The translations under genes and the position numbers were made by a program. This document shows, one piece after another, positions 21,884 through 32,983 of a stretch of DNA of 64,000 nt (its first letter is position 1; every line of letters starts with the position of its first letter). A model generated the notes under the pieces. It saw only the letters and a program-made list of their open reading frames with translations, was not told the origin of the DNA and ran no database searches. The DNA lies in NCBI RefSeq assembly GCF_050948175.1, contig NC_135207.1:2197501-2261500 (forward strand). Direction: 5' to 3'. The DNA is from Xylocopa sonorina (lineage: Eukaryota > Arthropoda > Insecta > Hymenoptera > Apidae).

Positions 21884-23048
21884 TTAACCAGTTAAGTGCG
21901 TTCGCGGTGTATACACGTCGTATACCATTCACAACAAAAACTCGAAATCTCAATAAAATGTAATAAGAATATTATTTGGTGGTATGTTCTCTTTATATAC
22001 ATAGCTTGAAATTTTGTTAACTATTTTCTTATTTTTCCTGTTTATCCAGTTAACTGTGGAATTTAGTTTCAAAAGATCAGCACAGGGTGCGAAACTAACA
22101 ACAGGCAACGACGTGTATACACGTCGAACGCAGGGCAAATGGGATTACATTTTTATTCGTCACAAAGACTAACAATTCGTTTCTGAATACGTTATTCTTA
22201 CTAAAAGCTTGAGAATTGTCAAAAAATACTAAAATACATAAACAAGAAAAATCGTAGATAGCAAGAATAACCAGTTAAGTGCGTTCGACGTGTATACTCG
22301 TCGAACCAAATCTCTAAAATTACCATTCACTACAAAAACTCGAAATCTCAATAAAACGTAATAAGAATATTATTTGGTGGTATGTTACCTTTATATTACC
22401 AATACGACCGCTAGTTTTAAATTTTCTAAACTATTTTCTCATTTTCCTTGTTTATTCTTGCTATCTTCCATTTTTCTTGCTTACGCATTTTATTATTTCT
22501 TGACAATTCTCAAGCTTTCAGCAAGAATAACGTATTCAGAAACGAATTGTTAGTTTTTCTGTCGAATAAAAATGCAATCCTTCCTTGTTTTTCGTCAAAT
22601 GCATAATAGTACCATTTGCCCTGCGTTCGACGTGTATACTCGTCGAACCAAATCTCTAAAATTACCATTCACTACAAAAACTCGAAATCTCAATAAAATG
22701 TAATAAGAATATTATTTGGTGGTATGTTACCTTTATATTACCAATACGACCGCTAGTTTTAAATTTTCTAAACTATTTTCTCATTTTCCTTGTTTATTCT
22801 TGCTATCTTCCATTTTTCTTGCTTACGTATTTTATTATTTCTTGACAATTCTCAAGCTTTCAGCAAGAATAACGTATTCAGAAACGAATTGTTAGTTTTT
22901 CTGACGAATAAAAATGCAATCCTCCCTCGTTTTTCGTCAAATGCATAATAGTACCATTTGCCCTGCGTTCGACGCGCATACACGTCGTTGCCTGTTTTTA
23001 ATTCCCGTGCTGATCTTCTGAAACTAAATTCCACAGTTAACTGGTTAA
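21884..23048. mobile_element. TTAA-flanked non-autonomous element, about 1.16 kb
   Basis: TTAA at 21,884-21,887 and 23,045-23,048 bounds a segment that starts CCAGTTAAGTG and ends CACAGTTAACTGG, short imperfect inverted ends. Comparison with the adjacent empty site shows that exactly this segment plus one TTAA was gained. Inside are GTATAC-centred palindromes at 21,903, 22,109, 22,286, 22,628 and 22,970, and modules shared with 7,177-8,766, including a tandem pair of about 340 bp. No transposase is encoded. TTAA targeting is typical of the piggyBac superfamily. Confidence 0.85.
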
Positions 23049-23725
23049 CATTAGCCATGTACGCGTACTCTGCAGCGAATTAAGCAAAGTGAATTAAGCG
23101 CACGTGTCTTACCAGAGCGGCTCGAAGCGAACAGGCCGCCCACGCGTCGCTGCAGGCCACATATTTGAATTCAATCAGATGGAAGAGAAACACAGCCGTG
23201 TCCGGTAGACACGCGCGTGGAACCGCGACAGAGGCTGCACTTCACGGCTGGTTCGCATCGGTGCCAAGGTTGCCGTCCGGTTGCTGGATTACAATCGAGC
23301 GAACGCGCGAAGAACCGCCTCTGAATCGAGCGTTCCCGTGGGCTTCTATCGCGGCTGTTGCACGTGACCATGCGCCACACCATAGAAACGCGGCACGCGT
23401 GCGCAACGGAGGCTGCTCTCTAGGCTAAGCAAATAGAAGTGGCGGAAATAACGAGGAAGTGCCGTCAGCAGTTCACTTTCTACGAGTTCTCTGCAACAGG
23501 GTTTGTAAATACAGTTAACCCTTCTATAACGCGGCACTCTTACAGCGCGGTTTCCGTTCAACAGCATCTCGTAAGTTCTTTCCGCGCAGCCTACCAATTA
23601 CTAGTAACTGGATATGTTTATAGAAACATGCCAGCTTATCTAGCACTCGGGGACGAAACTTTAGACGAGGACGAACCGATGGAATCAATTGATGCACCCA
23701 CCTCAAATGCGTTTGAATGAGAGAG
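23049..23725. other. unique CpG-rich patch with possible transposon end
   Basis: Non-repetitive and CpG-rich to about 23,440. At 23,512 the sequence CAGTTAACCCTTCTATAACG resembles the terminal repeat style of pogo/Tigger-like elements, but no partner end was found. An open frame at 23,439-23,720 ends with an acidic tail (DETLDEDEPMESIDAPTS). It is listed here only as a possibility, because no domain is recognisable. Confidence 0.35.
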
Positions 23726-25020
23726 ATGAAGAAATGAGGAGTTCTAAAATATTTGATTACTTTTCTGGAGAAATTAAGATGACGCATGATCGTCATGATA
23801 TGCAACGTGTAATCTATCAGCGTAACCCTTCATCGAACGAAATAAAAAAAGAGACTAAAGGTAATCGAAGAAGAAAAGGATGAAACGCAACGAGGAGAGT
23901 TGTAAGCTCGAAACGCGAAATGAGGAATTCCAAAATATTTGTTTACTTTTTTGGAAAAATTCTACTTTTAACGATTAAGTAGAGGGTGCATCGATCGTCA
24001 TGATGTGCAACGTGTAATCTATCAGTATAATCCACCCTTCATCGAACGAAATAAAAAAAGAAACTGAAGGTAATCGAAGGAGGAAAGGATGAAACGCGAT
24101 GAGGAGAGCTGTAAGCTCGAAACGCATCATTATTATGAAGAATGTAAAGTTACACGCTAGAACAATCTATATAGTTCATAATCTATTCACACGTTCCAGA
24201 TATATTTCAACAGCAAAGCTATTTTCAGAGAATGTAAAATAAATTCGTTTAACTATTTATCCACAATTTTTCAGAATAGAAATGAGGAGTCCTAAAATAT
24301 TTGATTACTTTTCTGGAGAAATTAAGATGACGCATGATCGTCATGATATGCAACGTGTAATCTATCAGCGTAACCCTTCATTGAACGAAATAAAAAAAGA
24401 GACTAAAGGTAATCGAAGAAGAAAAGGATGAAACGCAACGAGGAGAGCTGTAAGTTCGAAACGCAAAACGAGGAATTCCAAAATATTTGATTATTTTTCT
24501 GGAAAAATTCTACTTTTAATGATTAAGTACAGAGTGCATCAATCGTAATTGTGTGCAACGTGTAATCTGTCAACGTAAACCTTTATTGAACCAAATAAAA
24601 AAGGGACTAAAGGTAATCGAAGGAGAAAAGAATGAAACGCAACGAGGAGAGCTGTAAGTTCGAAACGCGAAATGAGGAATTCAAAAATATTTGATTACTT
24701 TTCTGGAGAAATTAAGATGACGCATAATCGTCATGATATGCAACGTGTAATCTATCAACGTAACCCTTCATCGAACGAAATAAAAAAAGAGACTAAAGGT
24801 AATCGAAGGAGAAAAGGATGAAACGCAACGAGGAGAGCTGTAAGTTCGAAACGCGAAATGAGGAATTCAAAAATATTTGATTACTTTTCTGGAGAAATTA
24901 AGATGACGCATGATCGTCATGATATGCAACGTGTAATCTATCAGCGTAACCCTTCATCGAACGAAATAAAAAAGGGGACTAAAGGTAATCGAAGAAGAAA
25001 AGGATGAAACGCGACGAGAA
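23726..25020 (+). repeat. tandem array of about 184 bp, 6 copies
   Basis: The unit runs from AAATGAGGA(A/G)T to GTAAG(C/T)TCGAAACGC and contains TTTTCTGGAGAAATTAAGAT, the imperfect palindrome GCATGATCGTCATGATATGC and GGTAATCGAAG. Starts are near 23,732, 23,918, 24,282, 24,467, 24,673 and 24,855. About 160 bp of other sequence interrupts it at 24,125-24,280. Confidence 0.93.
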
Positions 25021-25330
25021 GAGCTGTAAGCTCGAAACGCGTCATTCCGTGTATTGCTCGGCAATAGGGGCACGCGATAAGCCACGGAACAGCTCGTAAA
25101 TTGCGACAGGGGTGTAGATAACGAGGCGCATCGGCGTGACCTTCTCGCGGCCAGCGTTTGCGAGCCTCTATAAGGCCGCTTTCGAAACCGCGACTGATAA
25201 CCGAGCCGCGCGCATGCGTCCTCGCCAGCGAATCGCACGCACCATTCAGGCTTCAATAGCCGACCTTCACCCTACACGTTAAACAGCAATCGCGCGCGCG
25301 TTAAACGCTCCGCTTCGCGAGCGACTATCG
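25021..25330. other. unique CpG-rich patch
   Basis: GC- and CpG-rich, non-repetitive. A CTATAAGG TATA-like word lies near 25,170, but no start codon or donor stands out. It may be regulatory or exonic. Confidence 0.35.
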
Positions 25331-26075
25331 GAATCGAAGTGAGTCACTCCTGCAATCGAGATATTGGTAATGACTACGTATTTTTTTCTGTTTTTCCTTC
25401 TTTCAGCTGATGAAACTTTCGATGTATGGGCCAGTGAAAAATTGAACGCATCAAACTGAACTTCAATTTTTAGTTACAATTTACAACTCTGTAAGGAACT
25501 CATATCTGACTACTCGCAAAACTAATCTACTGCGATTCTATGAACGTTAATTTTACGTACTGTCTGTAAAGTATATAAATTCGAATCGAAGTGAGTCACT
25601 CCTGCAATCGAGATATTGGTAATGACTACGTATTTCCTTTTTTTTTTCTTTCAGCTGATGAAACTTTCGATATATGGGCCACTGAAAAATTGAGTGCATC
25701 AAATTGAATGCATCAAACTGAACTACAATTTTCAGTTACAATCTATAACTAAGGAACTGAGGTCTGACTACTCGCAAGACTAATCTATTGAAATTCTATG
25801 AACGTTAATTTCACGTACTGTCTGTAAAGTATATAAATTAGAATCGAAGTGAGTCACTCCTACAATCAAAATAATGGTAATGACTACGTATTTTTTTCTT
25901 TTTTTCTTCTTTCAGCTGATGAAACTTTCGATTATGGGCCAGTGAAAAATTGAACTTCAATTTTCAGTTACAATCTATAACTAAGGAACTGAGGTCTGAC
26001 TACTCGCAAGACTAATCTACTGCGATTCTATGAATATTAATTTCACTAGCTGTCTGTAAAGTATAATAGGCGATA
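25331..26075 (+). repeat. three-copy tandem repeat, about 252 bp, with AP-1-like site
   Basis: Each copy starts GAATCGAAGTGAGTCACTCC (25,331, 25,583 and 25,841) and contains GGTAATGACTACGTATTT, TTTCAGCTGATGAAACTTTC and TCTGACTACTCGCAA. TGAGTCA, the AP-1 consensus, is at 25,340, 25,592 and 25,850. A TTCTTTCAG acceptor-like word occurs in each copy but no open exon follows. Confidence 0.93.
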
Positions 26076-28680
26076 ATTATGTGTCTTAATATTGAGCTTA
26101 AGAAATGTACGCGATTTATAATGGAATGTACATAAATTAACTGTTGTGGTATTTTCCAGACTTCAGACTCACGCGAGGGTTGAAATAACGAACGTCACAA
26201 CGTTGTAGCGTTTATCATTTCTTTATATACGATCTATCGCTCTCACAGGAACGATGTTCATCGAATTTAATGAACGTGCTACGTTTGATAACATCGAAAA
26301 ATACTACAGTGTACATTGGAGAACATCTGTTTATTTTTCTACTGTCTTTTTTTTTGTTGTCGCAGGAATAGGGAATTAACGTCCGTTATAAATATGGCGA
26401 CTTCAACCTTCTCTACCATTCAACATTTCCTGAGATGATATTGCATATTTCATATCACTATTCTTACGTATTGTGCTTTATTCGATCCTCGACAGTAATT
26501 ATTCATCAAACTATTACCTCAATATGCGAAATCAATCGGAGAATTTTTCTTCATCGATTCATCATAATTATAAGAGAAACGTAGAGAAGATCTAAAGGTC
26601 AATTTTACTTCTTCAAACGGAATATTCAATTTTTTCTACTGGATTCCAATAAAATAATGAATTCTGAATACGAAAGAATATCTCAGAACTTACAATTCCT
26701 GATACATTTAATTTTGTTCATCCTATTTTTCGCATTAATTACAGACTTTGTACGATGACATTTATTTTCAGTATTTTTATATTTTCTATATGCTTCGAAT
26801 ATTTTTCAGCTTATAAACCATACATTCAAATGAAATTTTTCTTCTGCTCTCTAGATTAAGAGAATGTTTAACTTATTTTGTGTTGATTAGATACCACGTT
26901 CGCTAAATGAGAAATTTACTTATCTATTTACTGAGAGATGTCGAAAGTCCAACAATGCTATTCCATGATATTTACTGTTTAGTGTTTATTTACATCTCGA
27001 GTACCGACACACCTGCGAGCACAGCTCCATAATAAGAGTAAATAGAATGAACAAAGTCAAATATCTCGTGAATTGTAGATTTGGGTTAAATGTACTTTGG
27101 TACTTTTGCACTCAGAATTCATAGTCCTATCGAAGTTCAGTGCAAAATATTGGTCGTCTTATATAAAAAAAAATAAAATTGACCTCTACATTTTATTTAC
27201 ACCTTCGATAAAAAAAAACTATTAATTTATTAAACTCTCCAATTACTATACGTTAATAATTTCCCCTATCCGTCAACTGTGTTTCTTCTGTTTATTACAG
27301 TAAAACGTTCAATTCCAAATAATAATACTTCTGTTAATTAAAAGAGTGACAAAGAATCAGACAAATTAAATATTAAATGAAACTGACGTCCCTTAAGTGG
27401 ATTGACCTTGCGTATAGTCAGACACCAGACTCGTTTTTTACAAAGTTGTAGATTGTACATGAAAATACTGATTAATGAACAATAATTTTAGTTAGTATCT
27501 CTTTAGAATTGGATAATTTATATTTTATGAGTGCAACGTTATTATAAGTGGAAAATCATAATACAATTACTAGTCTGACGTTGAAATAGTAGAAGAAATA
27601 TGTTCGTTGCCCTGATTTATCGACACAACACTTATCATTGATTTAAAGGGACCAGAAAAAAATCACTTCGAAGATCGCAACAGGCTACGTAAAAGCTGCC
27701 ATTTCGTGACATCGTAGACTCCTTTGTTTTCAGGCGACGCAAACGTTGCGAAACTATGACAAGGATCATTTCGAGTGCAGATAAGAGGAAGCCTTGAGGA
27801 TCGTGCTAATTCACCGTCTACCAGCAGTATGCTAATTGTCGTTCGCACATTTCAACAGTCGGTCTCGTTTAGGTACCATTAGCGTTTGAAATTCACGGCG
27901 CGAGTTGTTCCAGGTGACATCGATTCTAATCAGCAAGTACGCCTCGTAAAAGCTATAATTAGCAATCCGTGTACCAAACAACGCGTATCGTTTTAAATGA
28001 TATCCTAGCATCGAACACGATAGGCAAACTAATGACCCACTTTGTTCATTTAACCGAAAAGGAAAATAAAACGAGGGATATTACACATTTATATCTGGTA
28101 ATGGATAAAACAATAGATAGAAACGCAATGTGTAGCCAGATATGTAAAAATTAATTGGAAAATGACATAAGAACGAGAAAGAGAGAGATGAAAAAAAATT
28201 ATTACGTTCATCAATGCTGTTAATATGAAGGACCCTCCGTGTGGACTGCAAAGTGCAAAGTTTACCGTTAAATATGGAACAAAGAGAACTTTATAAGAAA
28301 CAAATGTGTCTCACATCGCAGGCTATTAAGGCTACAAGTTGCCTCAATGCAACTCGGCATTTTTATTAGCCAAGTCATATAATTCTTGCGAAATATGCGT
28401 AAACCAGCGATACTGGAATGCAGTAAATAGTAAGTACACGTGCGATCGTACTAAGAATAGGTCCTTTCGTTGTTACTCTCGCGCAGAAATAGAAAACCAC
28501 ATATACAGTGCGTTACACGTACAGAGTGATTCACACATGTGAAACTATATTTGCATTTGTGCATAACGATCAATGGATCTATTGATCGTTATATAGAAAT
28601 ACTACATCCAGCATAATAAAATTTATTTACTAATCGACGATATTGCATTTCATTTGGGTAGAAATATTTTATTTTTTATC
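26076..28680. other. 2.6 kb of unique AT-rich DNA, no gene recognised
   Basis: No tandem repeats, transposon ends or protein motifs are visible. Short frames at 27,663-27,848 (minus) and 28,339-28,542 (plus) have no recognisable features. It reads like intron or intergenic DNA. Confidence 0.5.
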
Positions 28681-30075
28681 AACGATAGACCTTCAATTTA
28701 ACACTAATATTTATATTCCCTTTATAACTGAACACGATGAATCTTTCAGTATTAAAAAAATAAACTTCGTATTTCTATATTGTCAGTTGTAGAATCTGAC
28801 AAACTTTCTCAAACAATTATTTCTATAACAGTATATATCACTAATATTATACAACTATATATATCACTAATATAAAAGATTTTATTTTTATCAATGATAG
28901 ACCTTCAATTTATTACTAATCTTTATATTTCCTATATAACTAAACACGATAAGTCTTAATAAAAAAATAAACTTCATATTCCTACTTTGCCAATTATAGA
29001 ACCTAACAAACTTTCTCAAACAATTATTTCTATAACAGCATATATCACTAATATTTATATTTCCTATATAGTCAAACACGATGAATATTCAATTAAAAAA
29101 AAATTAATTTCGTATTTCTACATTGCCAATTGTAGAATCTGACAAACTTTCTCAAACAATTATTTCTATAACAGTATATATCACTAATATTTATATTTCC
29201 TATATAACTAAACAGGATAAGTCTTAATAAAAAAATAAACTTCATATTTCTACTTTGCCAATTATAGAATCTGACAAACTTTGTCAAATAATTATTCTAT
29301 TCTATAATAGCATATATCACTAATATTTATACTTCCTATATAATTAAACACGATGAATCTTATTAAAAAAATAAATTTCATATTTCTACATTGCCAATTG
29401 TAGAATCTGACAAACTTTCTGAAACAATTATTTCTATAACAGTATATATATATCACTAATATTTATATTTCCTATATAATCAAACACGATGAATCTTTCA
29501 TTAAAAAAAAATTAATTTCGTATTTTTACATTGCCAATTATAGAATCTGACAAACTTTGTCAAACAATTATTTCCATAACAGTATATATCACTAATATAA
29601 AACATTTTATTTTTATCAACGATAGACCTTCAATTTATTACTAATATTTATATTTCATATGTAATTAAACACGATGAATCTTCCATTATTAAAAAAATAA
29701 ACTTCGTATTTCTACATTGACAATTATAGAATCTGATAAACTTTCTCAAACAATTATTCTATTCTATAACAGCATATATCACTAATATTTATATTTCCTA
29801 TATAACTAAACACGATAAGTCTTAATAAAAAAATAAACTTCATATTTCCACTTTGCCAATTATAGAATCTGACAAATTTTCTCAAACCATTATTCTATAT
29901 ATATTTTCTATTTTCTATATTTCATATTTTCTCCTATATTTTATATTTCCTATATAACTAAACACAATGAATCTTTCATGATTAAAAAAATAAACTTCGT
30001 ATTTATATATTGCCAATTATAGAATCTGACAAAACTTTGCCAAACAATTATTTCCATAACAGTATATACACAAAA
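28681..30075 (+). repeat. AT-rich tandem array, basic period about 135 bp, 9 copies
   Basis: AAACACGATGAATC or a variant occurs near 28,730, 28,943, 29,078, 29,213, 29,347, 29,484, 29,668, 29,810 and 29,963. It is followed by AAAAAAATAAACTT, TTGCCAATTATAGAATCTGA and TCAAACAATTATTTCTATAA. Several steps are 134-137 bp. Longer units carry an extra TTTATTTTTATCAACGATAG segment. Confidence 0.92.
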
Positions 30076-30231
30076 TAACAGCCGTTGGAACAATCCCAAC
30101 TTTAATGAACTTTCCATTTCCTGTTCGAAGACAAGAGAAAATAGTTTCTTAATAAATAAAACATTTTGCAGAAATGAAAGGAAAGGCTAGCATCCAACGA
30201 AGGGTAGGGATAAAAGTAATACATACAAGTG

Positions 30232-30380
30232 TTCCTACGGGGCCAATGCTGGATCTGGGCACCCTGGATGATGGCGGTCACCGACATCATCGGCTTCTCC
30301 TTCCTCATCATCTTGGCCGTCCTCGCGTTCCTGTTTTCACTCGTCACTTTTACTTATTTGTCTGGCGAGACACCTCTCGC
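30232..30380 (+). CDS. orphan exon candidate encoding a membrane segment
   Basis: One frame encodes a strongly hydrophobic run, including CWIWAPWMMAVTDIIGFSF followed by LIILAVLAFLFSLVTFTYL, enough for one long or two short membrane helices. Nearly every codon in this run ends in G or C (for example ATC ATC GGC TTC TCC TTC CTC) although the surroundings are AT-rich. That is the signature of a selected coding sequence. A stop lies upstream in frame at 30,217, so an exon would have to start after it. No good acceptor is visible, and the only nearby AG has no pyrimidine tract. The frame stays open past 30,380 into an Arg-rich stretch and then repeat DNA, so the true 3' edge is unknown. Family not recognised. 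It could be a single exon of an intron-rich gene or a relic. Confidence 0.4.
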
Positions 30381-30599
30381 TGGAACCGGGGACGAAACTC
30401 TCAAGCGAAACCAGCGCTGCACGCAGCCCGCGTCATCTCGAGAAACGAAAAATCGAGTAAAACCGCCACGACGACCGCCGCGACGCAACGCCGCACGGTT
30501 CCCCTCGATAAATCGAGCTAAAACTGTTCCAGTCCCTCTTTTGGTATCGATTTGGTTTCGTTCACTGCACCGTTCTTTGGTTCTTTCGCGGCCAACCAG

Positions 30600-31930
30600 T
30601 CGACTCTCGATCGCACTACGATTAGGAACAACAAGGGATTTATCGTGCCTCGATGGACAACAGGCTTTTGGGATCGTTTTGTGATTTGGGGACCCACGAT
30701 TCGAATATTCCTTCGACTTTTTTATATTTTGTAGAATTTTTTTTACACTATTATCGAAGAATTTTTGTCGATGCTTTCTTTTTTATATTGTAGAATATTA
30801 AAATTAATTGGATTACGAACGATTGGCACTTTTGCACTTTGGGAAATTATAATCAAATATTGAATTTGGGATCGTTTCGCGATTTGGAGGCTCACGATTC
30901 AAATATTGCTTCGAGTTTTCTACATTTTAGGAATGCACTGTTGACTCTCGATCGCATTACGATTAGGAACAACAAGGGATTTATCGTGCCTCGATGGACA
31001 ACAGGCTTTTGGGATCGTTTCGCGATTTGGGGACCCACGATTCAAGTATTCCTTCGACTTTTCTATGTTTTACAAATACACTGTTATCGAAGAATTTTCG
31101 TCGATGCTTTTTTTCTCATATTGTAGAATATTATTTATTAATTGGATTATTCTTCCTCATATTGTAGAATATTATTTATTAATTGGTTTACGAACGATTG
31201 TCACTTTTGCACTTTGGGAAATTATAATCAAATATTAAATTTGGGATCGTTTCGCGATTCAGGGACCCACGATTCGAATATTCCTTCGACTTTTCTATGT
31301 TTTGTAGAATTTTTTTACACTGTTATCGAAGAATTTTCGTCGATGCTTTCTTTTTTATATTGTAGAATATTATTTACTAATTGGACTGTGAACAATTGGC
31401 ATTTGGACGCGATTTGGATTTGGAACGATTGGGCATTTTTGCACTTGGGGAAATTAGAATCAAATATTAAATCTGGGATCGTTTTGCGATTCAGGGACCC
31501 GCGATTCGAGTATTCCTTCGACTTTTCTACATTTTACAAATACACTGTTATCAAAGAATTTTATCGATGCTTTTTTTTCTCATATTGTAGAATATTATTA
31601 ACTAATTGGATTACGAACGATTGGCACTTTTGCACTTTGGGAAATTATAATCAAATATTAAATTTGGGATCGTTTCGCGATTCAGGGACCCACGATTCAA
31701 GTATTCCTTCGACTTTTCTACGTTTTACAAATACACTGTTATCAAAGAATTTTTGTCGATACTTTCTTTTTTATATTGTAAAATATTATTTACTAATTGG
31801 ATTTTAGAAATACAGTTATCGAAGAATTTTATCGATGCTTTTTTTCTCATATTGTAGAATATTATTTATGAATTGGATTACGAACGATTGGCATATTTGC
31901 ACTTGGAGAAATTATAATCAAATATTAAAA
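30600..31930 (+). repeat. tandem array, units of about 175-225 bp, 6-7 copies
   Basis: Recurring words are GGGACCCACGATTC, TATTCCTTCGACTTTTCTA, TATTGTAGAATATTA, GGAAATTATAATCAAATATT and TTGGGATCGTTT. A subset of early units also carries CGATTAGGAACAACAAGGGA and TGGACAACAGGCTTTTGGGA. The 221-codon frame at 31,142-31,807 reads through these repeats. Confidence 0.9.
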
Positions 31931-32983
31931 ATTTCTTAAGAAATTGAACGATCTTGTGTTTGCTTTAAAAAGAAAGAAATATTGCAAGAATTACCAGTGA
32001 TACATTGTAATGTGATTGGAAGGAACATGATTAATGGAGAATGCGATGGAACTTTCTCGAAACAAACTTGTCAAGTCCAACGTTCAATTTCACTTTCGAC
32101 TGCTTGTACTTCGCGTTTTAATCAGCTCAACTTGAGAAGATAAATAATTGTGTTACAATCGAACGAGAACGCGAACCAAAACTTGGGCCATTAACGTAAT
32201 TGAAGCAAACAGCTTACAAATCGTTCGATATGACCGCGATAAGGAAAGAATTCGAATACAGCCAATTAGTTACGGCTGTAAACTTGCGTTTCAATTTTTA
32301 TCGCCGCCCAAATTGCGAAACGATCCTCCTCGTATCTCTTGTTGCGTTCTTTGCACAGTTTAAGATGTATTAGGGAATACGCGCGCCACAGTGTGTGCAA
32401 GAATGAAATATGATGCAATCACGATACAAAGAAATTAAATTAACATATGGTAATTCAATTAGCAGCGTTGAGTTTTGATGTAGCTTAAATAAACGGAGAA
32501 AAAGTTTAATTAAAAGCACAATAATGAAGGTAATCCTTCACTCCGTTGCTTTATGATCCTACGTGATCCAGTTTACATAAATAAACGTAAAAAATGTTAG
32601 CATAACACGCGAAATGTATGCGAGATAGTTAAAATATTTGAGCAGATAAAATTGAAGCGTACTGGTCACTCGTTAAGCAAATGTGCTTCATTAAGTTCCT
32701 CTCGAAACAGTATAAAATATGTTCAACTGATTATTTTAACAACAAAACGAAATACACGACAGAAGAAATAAGAAATATCGTTTTTACGAGATAAATCGCA
32801 AACCAAACAAATATGCATATAAAAAGAAAGCAATATTTATCGCTTTATCGGTTCATTTAAGAAAACTACGTCAACAATAGTAATTTGGCAGTCGTTTATA
32901 AGTTTCTATGGCGCTAAACGATTAACGACACGGATGTCAAATACTCAAATACACGACCACGTTTTCTTATTCTTTTAATTCCC
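31931..32983. other. unique AT-rich DNA
   Basis: No repeat or gene is recognisable. The stretch ends at the TTAA that bounds the next element. Confidence 0.5.

Noticed and set aside
23512..23560. Pogo/Tigger-like transposon end (CAGTTAACCCTTCTATAACG)
   Set aside because: Only one end is recognisable, and no partner or transposase was found in the window.
31142..31807. 221-codon plus-strand frame
   Set aside because: It reads through three repeat units with the same peptide words recurring. There is no domain and no start context.
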